64,000 nucleotides of DNA, from contig CAXXXO010000004.1 of NCBI GenBank assembly GCA_963674625.2, forward strand, positions 248,001-312,000, in the 5' to 3' direction. The stretch is from JALHFZ01 sp963674625 (GTDB lineage: Bacteria; Synergistota; Synergistia; Synergistales; Aminobacteriaceae). The notes below the pieces were generated by a model. The model ran no database searches and was not told where the DNA came from. It saw nothing but the letters and a program-made list of their open reading frames with translations. The position numbers were made by a program, and so were the translations under genes. How positions within the stretch are numbered: the stretch's first letter is position 1; every line of letters starts with the position of its first letter. Below are positions 39,316 to 48,181 of this stretch, in pieces.

Positions 39316-40740
39316 TTATTTCCCTCCCCCGGGACCTCTCTGTGCATTCCTCCATTGATCCCGCTCTCCCCTGGAGCTTTCGAGCAGGGTTTTTCCCCGG
39401 TCGATCTGCTCCTGAACCCGGCTGAAAGAGGTGCCTCCCCAGGTCATTCTCCGTTCCACGGAGGAGCGCAGGGTAAGAAGGGGCAGCAGATCTTCTCCCC
39501 CTTCGGGAAGCAGCTCCCGCCATTCTTCTTGCGTGAGGTCGAAGAGGCCCTTTTTTCTGGCGAGACATTCTTTGACGACTCCTCCGACCTTTGCGTGGGC
39601 CTCCCGGAAGGGAATGCCCCGGAGGACGAGGTATTCCGCCACGTCCGTGGCGAGGGCGAAGCCGTCCGCCATGCCCTCTTCAGCCCGGGGTCCGTCAGCC
39701 TTAACGGAGACGAGAAGGGGGGCGAGGACTTTCAGCATCCCCTCGAGGGTCGCCAGGGATCGACGGAGCCCGCGCTTGTCCTCCTGGAGGTCCCGGTCGT
39801 AGGTCATGGGAAGGCCCTTCAGGGTCATGAGAAGATCGAAGTAATGTCCGACGATCTGCCCTGTCTTTCCCCGGAGCAGCTCGAGGACATCGGGGTTTTT
39901 CTTCTGGGGCATCATGCTCGACCCCGTGCAGAATGCGTCCGGAAGGATAAGCCAGCCGAACTCCCTTGAAGAGTAGATCACGAAGTCCTCTGCGAGACGG
40001 CTGCAGTGCACCGCGAAGAGGGAGGCGAAGGAGTGGTAATCCGCCATGTAGTCCCTCTGGGCCACCGAGTCAAGGCTGTTGTCGGAGGGGCGGGCGAAGG
40101 AGAGTTCCGAAGCAGTGGCAAAACGGTCGAGCGGCAGGGTGGACCCGGCGAGGGCCCCGGCTCCCAGGGGACAGTCCTCGAGAGATTCGAGAGCGAAGAG
40201 CAGCCTGCGGCGGTCCCGGGAAAAGGCCTCGAAATGGGCCATCCAGTAGTGGCCGAGGGATATGGGCTGGGCCTGCTGAAGATGGGTATACCCCGGTATG
40301 ATGACCCGGAGGTGCTCTTCGGCCTTTCCGAGAAGGACTGCGAGCAGACCGTCAAGGTCTTCGGCTATGTGAAGAAGCCTGTCCCGCAGGTAGAGCCGCA
40401 CGGTCACGGCGACCTGGTCGTTGCGGCTTCTTCCCGTATGGAGCTTCGCCCCGACCCCTCCCAGCAGTTCGATGAGGCGGTGCTCTATATTCATATGGAC
40501 ATCTTCGAGCTCTTCGGAGGGGGTGAACTCTCCCGAGGAGATTTCTTTTCCTATCCGGACCAGGGCCTCTTCGATTGCCTCTCCCTCGTCGGGTGCAAGG
40601 AGACCCGCCGAGACGAGCATCCGTGCGTGGGCGACGCTTCCCTGAATATCATAGGGGGCAAGGAACCAGTCGATGTCCAGGGACTGGGTAAAGTCCTGAA
40701 CGACCCGGGCTGTATTTTCACGAAAACGGCCTTTCCACAT
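39316..40740 (-). CDS. argH: Argininosuccinate lyase
   Basis: Last step of arginine synthesis, splitting argininosuccinate into arginine and fumarate; homotetramer of the fumarase/aspartase superfamily. The 474-residue protein has FLAPYDIQGSVAHARMLVSA, EDVHMNIEHRLIELLG, KLHTGRSRNDQVAVTVRLYL, YTHLQQAQPISLGHYWMAHF (catalytic His) and the signature GSSMMPQKKNPDVLELLRGK. ATG 40740 gives the standard length; the frame stays open upstream through the DUF501 gene but that part is not coding. It begins 2 bp after the DUF501 gene stop. Confidence 0.97.
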   Translation of the reverse strand: MWKGRFRENTARVVQDFTQSLDIDWFLAPYDIQGSVAHARMLVSAGLLAPDEGEAIEEALVRIGKEISSGEFTPSEELEDVHMNIEHRLIELLGGVGAKLHTGRSRNDQVAVTVRLYLRDRLLHIAEDLDGLLAVLLGKAEEHLRVIIPGYTHLQQAQPISLGHYWMAHFEAFSRDRRRLLFALESLEDCPLGAGALAGSTLPLDRFATASELSFARPSDNSLDSVAQRDYMADYHSFASLFAVHCSRLAEDFVIYSSREFGWLILPDAFCTGSSMMPQKKNPDVLELLRGKTGQIVGHYFDLLMTLKGLPMTYDRDLQEDKRGLRRSLATLEGMLKVLAPLLVSVKADGPRAEEGMADGFALATDVAEYLVLRGIPFREAHAKVGGVVKECLARKKGLFDLTQEEWRELLPEGGEDLLPLLTLRSSVERRMTWGGTSFSRVQEQIDRGKTLLESSRGERDQWRNAQRGPGGGK

Positions 40741-40742
40741 GG

Positions 40743-41369
40743 CTATACCCTCTTCTCTTTGAGTTTGTCCTCCCCTGCCGGGAGAACGCATCCGTATTCT
40801 CCGGGCGAAGAGCACTCCGGGGGAGTCAGCAGCCGGACAAGCATCTCCTCTCCCGGATGAAATCCCAGGGCGAGCCAGGAGGCGGCCTGGAGATGGAGGC
40901 ACTTGGCCCCCCCTCCCCTGCGAAGGTCTATCCCCCCCACCCCTCCCCTGCGCAGGGCGTTCCAGAGCGCGGGACTGCGGTTGCAGAGAAAGGCTCTTTC
41001 CGCAGGGGAAAGAAGGGAGATGCGAAATCGGGCGTGAAGAAGGTTCCAGGCAATCCACGGGCCGGTTTTCTCTTCGAGAAGGCGGTCCAGGAGCCCCACT
41101 CCCCCCTTCGCTTCTTCCCTGCCGCACAGCCGTACGAGATGGGGACAGGTCAGCCAGAAGGAGGTGGGAAAGGGCTTTCCTCCCTTCAGGGGGCTGCAGA
41201 GAAGAACCGACGGAATGCCGAAGGAGCACCGCTTTGCCGCCCCGAGGGCGAGGGAAGGATCGAATCGTCTCCCCTCCATCTGCCGGGCGATGATTTTGCG
41301 GTCTCTGCCCGTCAGGGGGTCAAAAAAAGAAGGGGGCAGCAATCGCCCCCCGGCAAACCTGACCTTCAT
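40743..41369 (-). CDS. DUF501 family protein
   Basis: A 208-residue protein with the DUF501 core: a basic N-terminal part (LTGRDRKIIARQMEGRRF), then PFPTSFWLTCPHLVRLCGRE (the family hallmark with CPHL), RLLEEKTGPWIAWNLLHARF and a C-terminal domain with GGIDLRRGGGAKCLHLQAAS. Function unknown; Cys and His residues could bind metal. ATG 41369 follows GAGG within the stop region of the S1-domain gene, giving a tight S1-DUF501-argH operon. Confidence 0.8.
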   Translation of the reverse strand: MKVRFAGGRLLPPSFFDPLTGRDRKIIARQMEGRRFDPSLALGAAKRCSFGIPSVLLCSPLKGGKPFPTSFWLTCPHLVRLCGREEAKGGVGLLDRLLEEKTGPWIAWNLLHARFRISLLSPAERAFLCNRSPALWNALRRGGVGGIDLRRGGGAKCLHLQAASWLALGFHPGEEMLVRLLTPPECSSPGEYGCVLPAGEDKLKEKRV

Positions 41370-41373
41370 TTCC

Positions 41374-41808
41374 TCACTTCGGAGCCTTGCCCCGTTTTTT
41401 CGCCGCCCGGGAGTTGTTGAGCTTGCTGTTGATGTCGGCGATCTTGGCTTCGCTCGCCTTGAGGTAATTGGACAGTTTCTTCTCGAAGGAATCCCGGGTG
41501 TCCTCGGGGGGACCACCCGCGCTTCGATAGGACGAAGACGGCCTGGAGGTCTCCATTTTCTTCAGGGACAGATCTATCCGTCCCTTTTCATCGATTTTGA
41601 TGACCCTTGCCTGAACTTCCTGTCCCATGGCGAGAATATCCTCGACCTTCTTCACGAAGCTGTGGGACAGTTCCGAGATATGGATCATCGCCCTCTGTCC
41701 GTTTTTTATGCGGACAAACGCCCCGTAGGGCATGATCTGCTCTATAACGCAGGTGACCACTTCACCCGGGGCAAGGGGGGCTGCCTCTGTTTTTTTCTCA
41801 TCTGCCAT
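41374..41808 (-). CDS. S1-domain RNA-binding protein
   Basis: A 144-residue protein with one S1 RNA-binding domain at about residues 12-82 (VVTCVIEQIMPYGAFVRIKN, MIHISELSHSFVKKVEDI, GQEVQARVIKIDEKGRIDLS) and a basic, disordered tail ending KKRGKAPK. It resembles the YabR/general stress protein 13 group. ATG 41808 lies behind GGAGGG. It probably binds RNA or ribosomes. Upstream distance to the next gene is 121 bp, the first sizeable gap after the flagellar block, so a promoter may lie there, but none is convincing. Confidence 0.85.
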   Translation of the reverse strand: MADEKKTEAAPLAPGEVVTCVIEQIMPYGAFVRIKNGQRAMIHISELSHSFVKKVEDILAMGQEVQARVIKIDEKGRIDLSLKKMETSRPSSSYRSAGGPPEDTRDSFEKKLSNYLKASEAKIADINSKLNNSRAAKKRGKAPK

Positions 41809-41929
41809 GCGGTTTTCTACCCTCCACACAAAATAGTCGGTTCCGGTTCAAGAAAAAGAGCGAATGCCTGTGTTGCTTGCTTCCTGTTAGTTTCCGGTAG
41901 AAACCACCTCCGCAGGCTGAAGCCGGGCA

Positions 41930-42562
41930 TTAATCCGGGGAGATCCATCTCCATTCGAGCCCTCCTTCCCGTCCTATCCGCCGAAGAAGGAGGAGAGCCC
42001 GGGAAGAAGAAACCCTGTTGGATGAATTATACCAAAGAAGAAGGGTTCCATTCTCCCTGTTTAAAATACTTTTTTCAAGATTTTCATCGAGAACGGGATA
42101 ATACAGGGCCAGGGGGATCTCATGGGCAGCCAGGGCAGCCGGGCGGTTCTTCAGCTGGGAGAGACGGCTTATACGCTCATGGGGCAGGCCGGCTATTCTT
42201 TTCAGGTCCCGCCGGAGGAAGACAGGGAGAGGAGGAATTCTCCGGGGGGGATCGAGCCGGTTTCTGCCGAGAAGATGTCCGTGAACCCCTGGGGTTCTCT
42301 CCTGGAGCAGCATCCCCGTGCCTCCTCGGACGGAAACGCTCGCGAGCTTCTTATTTCCGCTTCGGACGGCCACGCCGTATTTTCTTTCCTTCGGATAGAC
42401 CCTCAGCACCTCCGGAGGAGCGAGGAGAGGAAGGCTGCGTACTGCGGGGTCTCTCCGGAGATCGAAAATTTCCACGGGCCTTTCCGGCAGAGCAAGAGAC
42501 CGGACGGAGATCCTCGAGAGAAACATGCGGGCAAGGAGCCTGCGAATTTTTTCAGTTCTCAC
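41930..42562 (-). CDS. Protein of unknown function after the flagellar genes
   Basis: A 210-residue basic protein without recognisable domain. It has LARMFLSRISVRSLALPERP, VRSLPLLAPPEVLRVYPKER, KLASVSVRGGTGMLLQERTP and LLLLRRIGREGGLEWRWISP. No signal peptide or membrane helix. GTG 42562 overlaps the end of the upstream gene by 11 bp, suggesting translational coupling. The coding frame is supported by GC-rich third positions and overlap with its neighbour, not by homology. Confidence 0.6.
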   Translation of the reverse strand: MRTEKIRRLLARMFLSRISVRSLALPERPVEIFDLRRDPAVRSLPLLAPPEVLRVYPKERKYGVAVRSGNKKLASVSVRGGTGMLLQERTPGVHGHLLGRNRLDPPRRIPPLPVFLRRDLKRIAGLPHERISRLSQLKNRPAALAAHEIPLALYYPVLDENLEKSILNRENGTLLLWYNSSNRVSSSRALLLLRRIGREGGLEWRWISPD

Positions 42563-43115
42563 CGCTCTCCTCGGCAAGGGCGGAGAGGACCTTCCCCATG
42601 CGGGAAAAGGGCTCGAGAAGATCCATGGTTTCGGCAGCCTCCACGAGAAGGGCCACGGTGCTTTTCACATCTTCCTCCCGGATTTTTCCTCCGGGGAAGG
42701 AGATGCGAAGAGGTGCGCTTACCGGGTCCGCCTGGAAAATATAGGACCCCGGCTCGTTCTGCTTTTCGCTCATTCCGGCCGTGTCGAAGGGGGGGCGGTT
42801 CGTCTGGGCCAGCAGAACGCTCCGGGTTTTTGTGATCCGGGCCAGGGGTTCCCCGAGCCCCTCCTCCTCTCCGATCCACAGAAGGGGTTTCATCTCCACG
42901 GCCCCCGCAAGACTGCCCAGGATGAGCTCTTCCCGCAGGTAGGCTTCGAGGGAACTGCCGTAGAGGATCCTTTCTACCCTCGACGGAGTTATCGGGTCGG
43001 TATAGCGGAAATCCGCCGGTATTCCCCGGAAATCCGTCACAAGAACGGCCCCGCGGTAGGTTCCGTCGGAGGCCTCCATGATCACGTAGCCGAGATGCTT
43101 CGATGGTGTTGCCAT
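42552..43115 (-). CDS. Protein of unknown function in the flagellar operon tail
   Basis: A 187-residue soluble protein: HLGYVIMEASDGTYRGAVLV at the start, RYTDPITPSRVERILYGSSL, LLWIGEEEGLGEPLARITKT, and a helical C-terminus (STVALLVEAAETMDLLEPFS). No signal peptide, membrane helix or known motif. It is tightly packed between two other unknown genes downstream of fapA, so it is probably expressed with flagellar genes. Confidence 0.7.
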   Translation of the reverse strand: MATPSKHLGYVIMEASDGTYRGAVLVTDFRGIPADFRYTDPITPSRVERILYGSSLEAYLREELILGSLAGAVEMKPLLWIGEEEGLGEPLARITKTRSVLLAQTNRPPFDTAGMSEKQNEPGSYIFQADPVSAPLRISFPGGKIREEDVKSTVALLVEAAETMDLLEPFSRMGKVLSALAEESGEN

Positions 43116-43142
43116 TGGGTTCCTCCCTGCTGGGACGGCTTT

Positions 43143-43445
43143 TTACGCATAAAAATCCAGCCTGCCCTTTTCCTTTTCTCCCGGCTCTTCCCGCTCCTGA
43201 TCTTCGGCAGAGGGACCGGTTTTCCTTTTTTCTCCCTCCCGCCTCTCCCGCTCTTTTTTACGGGCAAGTCGTTCTTCCTCTGCGGCTTCCTGCGCTGCCT
43301 GAACGGAGGCATCCCGGTGCAGGGCTGCAGCTACCCCTTCTCCCTGCCTGCCCGCCTGGGCTGCGGCGGCGGAGGGATCCCTGTTCTGCTGGGCCGTATG
43401 CTCCAGGTTCCAGTGAGCCAGCTGCAAATTCACGGGGCTGACCAT
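43143..43445 (-). CDS. Small highly charged coiled-coil protein
   Basis: A 100-residue protein: VSPVNLQLAHWNLEHTAQQN then Ala/Gln-rich sequence, then a long run of Glu, Lys and Arg (AAEEERLARKKERERREGEK) ending RLDFYA. Heptad character suggests a single extended helix. Located 19 bp after fapA. The N-terminus resembles that of short flagellar-cluster proteins but I cannot name it. Confidence 0.6.
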   Translation of the reverse strand: MVSPVNLQLAHWNLEHTAQQNRDPSAAAAQAGRQGEGVAAALHRDASVQAAQEAAEEERLARKKERERREGEKRKTGPSAEDQEREEPGEKEKGRLDFYA

Positions 43446-43464
43446 GACGTCACCGACCTTTCCC

Positions 43465-45060
43465 TCAGAAGTCGAAGGGCTTTATCCTGATCTCTCCTTC
43501 ATCGAAGACAAAGGCGCAGAACTGCTGTTCTTCCCGAACGATATAGGTCAGTCCTCTCATGGAGACCGTCACTCCCGAGTGGCATTTTCCCTTGACCCGG
43601 ACGCTCCCCTTCGCCTTGCTGCTTTCCATCTGCTCGTTCAGGGCCGCAAGGGTATCCTTCGCCGCTGCGCACTGGCTCTGAAGCTGGTATTTTGCCTTCG
43701 TCAGGCTGATGAGGAGGGCTCTTTTGTTGTCGTCGAGCTGTACGATGGACTCCAGCTTCTTGAGAAAGGCGATATTGGCATCGATTTTCTCCAGTTTCGC
43801 CTGGTTGTCGGCCAGAAGGGCGAGGCTCTCCTTCTTTTTCTCGCTGATCTCGGAGAGAACGCCCACGACCACTTCGGTCTTCGTCCCCATCTCGCTTCCC
43901 AGGGTGAGGCAGCGGACCTCCAGCCCGGCCTGAATTTTCCCGCCGGCGATCTGGGATTTCTGCCCGCCGAGGACGGTGATCGTGCCGTTGGCGGCCATAT
44001 CGCTGTGCAGCACCGCGTTCGTGACGGTGATGTCCTTTCCGCTCCGGACCTTTGCCTGATCGACGAAACCTGCCGCAACGGACCCTTCGGCCTGAATGAT
44101 TCCCTTCCCCATGCCGCGGATGCCGCCGGTGACCGAGATGTCGCCCCGGCTCTCAAGATGGGATCCTTCCACGACTCCCCGAATTTCTATGTTTCCCGAG
44201 GAGACGATCTCGAAGCCCTCCCTGACGGCTCCGTTGACGAGTACGGCCCCGATGAAATGGATGTTTCCCACGCTGTAGTCCACATCCCCGTCCACCTGGA
44301 ATACCGGAAGAACATGGAGCTTGCCCCCCCGAAGGACCAGATTGCCGTCGATGAGGGCGGAAAGGGACATGCCGTCCTCGGAGACGAAGGTTCCCTCGCC
44401 GGAAGGAAGGGGCCGGTCTTTCCCGTTTTTCGCCCTCAGAACCGCGCCCTTCACGGTGATTCCGTCGATGCCCTCTTTTGCGGGGATCTTCTCGGCAAGA
44501 AGCTGATTTTTCAGGATAATGGTTACGGAGCTCAGATTCTTGAGATCGACCTTTTCAGATCCTTCCGCTTCTTTCGGACGGGCCGATCCGAACTGGACCC
44601 GGTATTCCACGTCCGCATCCGTACCGTCTATCGGGGCGCTGCCCGAGGCAACCGGAACCCACTCTTTTCCTCTCTTCGACGAGAGAAGAGACCGGATTGC
44701 CCCCTGGTCGACTCCCTCCGCGACGCCCTCGCCGGCGAGAAAGGAGAGGACCTCCTCCACCGTGGGCCAGGGTTTTGCAGGAAAGGGAGGATCGATCCAC
44801 AGTTCGGCCTTCATCCCGTCGGAACTGATTCTGCAGGTGCAGCGGGCCTCTTTTTCCTCTTCAGGGTCCCGTTCCGCCACCTTGAAGGGCTCCTCCGGTC
44901 GGTTCTTCGAGAAGAAGGCTATGCGGTCGCTGTCGTAATTTTCAATTCCGCAGGATTGAAGATACCCGACGACAGAGGGGAGAGAATGATCGGCCCCCTC
45001 AAGAGCCTCGAGGTAGATGCCGTCCTCCCGGATTTCAATGCGGAATGCATCCTCCGCCAT
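43465..45060 (-). CDS. fapA: FapA/DUF342 family protein
   Basis: A 531-residue protein of the FapA (flagellar assembly protein A, DUF342) family: N-terminal divergent domain (1-175), then a central right-handed beta-helix with many short Gly-rich turns (GNIEIRGVVEGSHLESRGDI, VAAGFVDQAKVRSGKDITVT, LGGQKSQIAGGKIQAGLEVR), then a coiled coil (about 400-470), then a short beta domain. Family members are linked to flagella and polar localisation or to polymer-forming cytoskeletons. It follows fliA by 55 bp. The biochemical role is unknown. Confidence 0.85.
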   Translation of the reverse strand: MAEDAFRIEIREDGIYLEALEGADHSLPSVVGYLQSCGIENYDSDRIAFFSKNRPEEPFKVAERDPEEEKEARCTCRISSDGMKAELWIDPPFPAKPWPTVEEVLSFLAGEGVAEGVDQGAIRSLLSSKRGKEWVPVASGSAPIDGTDADVEYRVQFGSARPKEAEGSEKVDLKNLSSVTIILKNQLLAEKIPAKEGIDGITVKGAVLRAKNGKDRPLPSGEGTFVSEDGMSLSALIDGNLVLRGGKLHVLPVFQVDGDVDYSVGNIHFIGAVLVNGAVREGFEIVSSGNIEIRGVVEGSHLESRGDISVTGGIRGMGKGIIQAEGSVAAGFVDQAKVRSGKDITVTNAVLHSDMAANGTITVLGGQKSQIAGGKIQAGLEVRCLTLGSEMGTKTEVVVGVLSEISEKKKESLALLADNQAKLEKIDANIAFLKKLESIVQLDDNKRALLISLTKAKYQLQSQCAAAKDTLAALNEQMESSKAKGSVRVKGKCHSGVTVSMRGLTYIVREEQQFCAFVFDEGEIRIKPFDF

Positions 45061-45115
45061 TTTGCCCCTCCTCTCCGCTTCTCTTCATGAAACGCCGAAG
45101 ACCGACGGGTCAGGC

Positions 45116-45883
45116 TCAGAGTTCCGGGGAATTTTTCCCGGACGAGAGAATGCCCCGCAGAGCCGCCAGCGCCTTGCCGTGAATCTGGGAAACCCGCGAC
45201 TCGGTCACGCCGAGTACCCGGCCGATCTCCTTGAGAGTGAGCCGTTCGTAATAATAGAGAGAGATGATCTGCCGCTCACGTTCGGGGAGTCTTTCCAGGG
45301 CAGAGGCGACCCGGGCCGTTTCTTCCTGGTCCTCGAGAAGGTCGGAAGCGCCCTCCCCTTCGTCGGGGATGAGCCCGTCGCGGCTGACTTCTCCGTCCTC
45401 GAGGGAAAGGACCTCGTCGAGAGAGACGATATAGCTCCGGCTCGACAGCTCGAGGGTCTCCCTGTATTCTTTTTCGTCCATATCGAGGGCATCCATGAGG
45501 GCTCCGTCGGACAGTCCGCCCCTTTCCTGAAGCACTTTCTCCATGGCTTTTCCCAGTCGCTGAAGCTTCTCCCGTCCCGTGCGGGAGATCCAGTCGTATT
45601 TGCGGAGTTCGTCGAGTATGGCTCCGCGGATGCGGGGAACGGCAAAGGTCTGAAAGGAAAAACCCCGGGAGAGATCGAAGCGGTCGATGGCGTCGAGGAG
45701 GCCGAAGACCCCGAAGCTGAGGAGATCGTCGTAATCGAGGCCCGACGGGGGAGAGACAGCCATTCGGGCGGTCACGTATTTGACGAGAGGAAGATACCTT
45801 TTCACGATCTTTTCCCGGGTCTTCTCGTCGGGGCCGTCGAAATACCGCTTCCAGAGCTCGGCGTCGGAGGATTGCAGCACCAT
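45116..45883 (-). CDS. fliA: Flagellar sigma factor FliA/SigD (sigma-28 family)
   Basis: A 255-residue sigma-28 with region 2 (about 20-95: DYDDLLSFGVFGLLDAIDRF, FSFQTFAVPRIRGAILDELR), region 3 (about 100-160: YDWISRTGREKLQRLGKAME) and region 4 (about 195-250: LPERERQIISLYYYERLTLK, EIGRVLGVTESRVSQIHGKA). The DELRKYDW stretch is typical of FliA/WhiG. It directs late flagellar and chemotaxis genes. Its ATG follows the upstream stop directly (TGAATG). Confidence 0.95.
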   Translation of the reverse strand: MVLQSSDAELWKRYFDGPDEKTREKIVKRYLPLVKYVTARMAVSPPSGLDYDDLLSFGVFGLLDAIDRFDLSRGFSFQTFAVPRIRGAILDELRKYDWISRTGREKLQRLGKAMEKVLQERGGLSDGALMDALDMDEKEYRETLELSSRSYIVSLDEVLSLEDGEVSRDGLIPDEGEGASDLLEDQEETARVASALERLPERERQIISLYYYERLTLKEIGRVLGVTESRVSQIHGKALAALRGILSSGKNSPEL

Positions 45884-47002
45884 TCAAACCCCTCCTTTCC
45901 GCAGAAGGAAAAAGGCAAGAAATGCCAGAACGGCAAAGATAAAGGCCGCCGCAAGCTTTTTCCGGGCCCGGGGAGAGAGCCCTCCTTTTATTGCCGGTGC
46001 GGGAGAAGCGACTTTGAGCCTGATATCTGTTCCTCCCGTTATAGTTCCCACGACGCCTGAGCTGATGGCAACCCGAAGAAGAGACTGGCCGCTCGGGAGC
46101 CTCTCGAGAGAGATTACCGGGAATACCGTCTCCTGGCCGCTGCGCTGAAAGATTTTCGCCACAAGGGCCGAAATACCGCCGGAGGAATCGAGCTGTACGT
46201 AGACCCGATCCCCCTCCTTCAGGTCAGAGATTGCCCTGCCACGGACCGGATCAAGGACGGGCTTGCAGGGAATATTCAGGGGAACGGGTTTCCCCTGGGG
46301 CGAAGAAGCCTGCTCCGGCTGGGCCGAAGGGACCGGAGCATCCTCCTGCACAAGCCCTCCAGCTTCGAGACGGGCGCGGTTGAAGGTCTCGGTGGCCAGG
46401 GAAAAAATGAACTCCCTGTGCAGACCCTCACGAAATTCCTTCTCGAGATGGGCCTTGAGGGATTCCTTTTCCTCTTCTTCGTGAAAGAGCCTGTTGACCG
46501 CCGTGGGAAGAAAGACGGCTTTCATGATTTTCGTCATGGCGAGATACAGGTCCCGCTCCCCCTTCCCTTCCGAGGAACGGAGGGTACTGCGGAAGGCCTC
46601 CCAGTCGGCGGTGATGTCAATACCTTCGAGGAGGGAGCGGCTTCCCGCCAGAAACGTGTCTTCGATGATTTCTCCCGAGTTTCCCCGGACGATGAGGCAG
46701 GCAGCCCCGCCGGGGCCTTCCCTTCTCCTCGGTTCAAAAAGAATTTTGACCGCCATATATGCCGGTGAAAGAGACCGGGCGAGGGTAAGGATTCCCGATG
46801 GGTCCGGCCCGACGGATTTCAGGAGAACTCCGAGGGATTCCCTGCCGCAGCCGAACATGGCGCAGAGCTCCTCAGCCGCCTGGTCTGAAATGCCCTCAGC
46901 CGAAAATGGCAAGGGGTTTTCCGCCCCTTTCTGCCCGGAGGGGGAAGGGGAGTCTCCTTCGAAGATCTCTGTTTCCCGGGACGTGTCCGCTTTCTGTTCC
47001 AT
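45884..47002 (-). CDS. Unknown protein between cheD and fliA with C-terminal membrane anchor
   Basis: A 372-residue protein. N-terminal acidic linker (1-50), a soluble domain with QAAEELCAMFGCGRESLGVL and HLEKEFREGLHREFIFSLAT, a beta-rich part (VRGRAISDLKEGDRVYVQLD, LPSGQSLLRVAISSGVVGTI), and one C-terminal membrane helix (KLAAAFIFAVLAFLAFFLLR). ATG 47002 has AAAGGAGGGG upstream, a near-ideal site. In Bacillus the gene next to sigD is swrB, also membrane-anchored, but the anchor is at the other end. Function unknown; a flagellar assembly checkpoint role is only a guess. Confidence 0.75.
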   Translation of the reverse strand: MEQKADTSRETEIFEGDSPSPSGQKGAENPLPFSAEGISDQAAEELCAMFGCGRESLGVLLKSVGPDPSGILTLARSLSPAYMAVKILFEPRRREGPGGAACLIVRGNSGEIIEDTFLAGSRSLLEGIDITADWEAFRSTLRSSEGKGERDLYLAMTKIMKAVFLPTAVNRLFHEEEEKESLKAHLEKEFREGLHREFIFSLATETFNRARLEAGGLVQEDAPVPSAQPEQASSPQGKPVPLNIPCKPVLDPVRGRAISDLKEGDRVYVQLDSSGGISALVAKIFQRSGQETVFPVISLERLPSGQSLLRVAISSGVVGTITGGTDIRLKVASPAPAIKGGLSPRARKKLAAAFIFAVLAFLAFFLLRKGGV

Positions 47003-47027
47003 GGGATCCCCTCCTTTCAGGCCCTGG

Positions 47028-47519
47028 TCAGATCTCGGAGGTTCCCTTTCCGAGAATTTTGACGGTGAGCATCCATGTTTCCGTTGAAAATTCCACCGTT
47101 CGCCCCTTGTTGCCCCCGAGATCAGACGCCACAAGGGGAACTCCGAGGCGTTTCAATATATCCGTCGTTTCCCTGGCATTCCTGCTCCCCACCGCGAGAA
47201 AATCGGCAGGAGCCCCGGGAAGGGCGAACATCTGGGATCCTCCTGCCATCTTCGCCTTCAGGCGGGAACGGAGCGCCCCTTTTCTGCAGACTTGCTCCAC
47301 GAGAGCGGGTATGGCCGTGTCGGCGAATTTTCCCGGCTTTTCCGCGGCAGCGGGGGATCTTCCGCTGTCGGGGAGCATGATATGCACCATTCCGGCGACC
47401 CTGGCGGCAGTGTCGTAGACCACGAGTCCGATGCACGATCCAAGCCCGAGGGTGACGAGGGTTTCCGGAGACGAAAGAACGACGAGTTCCGCCATTCCCA
47501 CGTGATGGCCTTTTCCCAT
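47028..47519 (-). CDS. cheD: Chemoreceptor glutamine deamidase CheD
   Basis: A 163-residue CheD with the catalytic Cys in LGLGSCIGLVVYD, the His in AGMVHIMLPDS, and GGSQMFALP; deamidates receptor glutamines and binds CheC. Length matches the family. It starts 4 bp after cheC; a downstream unknown gene starts 25 bp later. Confidence 0.95.
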   Translation of the reverse strand: MGKGHHVGMAELVVLSSPETLVTLGLGSCIGLVVYDTAARVAGMVHIMLPDSGRSPAAAEKPGKFADTAIPALVEQVCRKGALRSRLKAKMAGGSQMFALPGAPADFLAVGSRNARETTDILKRLGVPLVASDLGGNKGRTVEFSTETWMLTVKILGKGTSEI

Positions 47520-47523
47520 GGCT

Positions 47524-48144
47524 CTAAAGTACCCGCAGCTTTCTGAAGAGGCTTTCCAGAGAGCCGGGGTCGGGAAGAAGCACGATTTTCCCCGCGATGC
47601 TCCGGGATGATTTTCCCGTCCTCAGGGAGGTATCCACGAAGAGAGCTTCGTCGCCGAACTGGCCGAAGAGGATGGCCATGGCCTGAAGGATCGAGCCGAG
47701 CATATCGTGGACGGGGGAAGGGACGGAGATGGAGTGGACTCCGGAGGTGAGCTTGTTTACGGCGTTGAGAAAAGCGCTCAGAATGATGTTCCCTCCCTCG
47801 GCAAGGGCGCTGTCCCGCATCCCGGCGGAGATCTCTGATGGAGGGATATCTGCAAGAAGACTCTGCAGAAGAAGATCCACAAAAATCTGCCCGTCCTCTT
47901 CGCTCTGAAGTAACATAAGGCTGCAGGGGAAATCCCCCTCCGACCGCACGAAGACGGCAGACACCAGGTTCGACGGATCGCCGTAATGTTCCGCCAGGCT
48001 GTATATGGAGACCATTTCGGCCCTGGGAACATCCATTTCCACCGGGCAGTTCAGCAGCACGGACAGGGCTGTGGCAGCGTTCCCCGCTCCGATATTCCCC
48101 ACTTCTCTCAGCGCATCGAGCTGCATACGGCTGAAACTCTCCAT
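47524..48144 (-). CDS. cheC: CheY-P phosphatase CheC
   Basis: A 206-residue CheC with two copies of the phosphatase motif: ALREVGNIGAGNAATALSVL near residue 12 and ALAEGGNIILSAFLNAVNKL near 110; each has the E-x-x-N pair needed for CheY-P hydrolysis. CheC activity is stimulated by CheD, coded directly downstream. Found in organisms lacking CheZ. Confidence 0.95.
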   Translation of the reverse strand: MESFSRMQLDALREVGNIGAGNAATALSVLLNCPVEMDVPRAEMVSIYSLAEHYGDPSNLVSAVFVRSEGDFPCSLMLLQSEEDGQIFVDLLLQSLLADIPPSEISAGMRDSALAEGGNIILSAFLNAVNKLTSGVHSISVPSPVHDMLGSILQAMAILFGQFGDEALFVDTSLRTGKSSRSIAGKIVLLPDPGSLESLFRKLRVL

Positions 48145-48181
48145 AGTCCGTCCACCGCCGTTCTCTCTTCGGCTATTTTCC

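Noticed and set aside
39316..41229. 637-codon version of argH
   Set aside because: The extension overlaps the DUF501 gene; ATG 40740 gives a standard ArgH.
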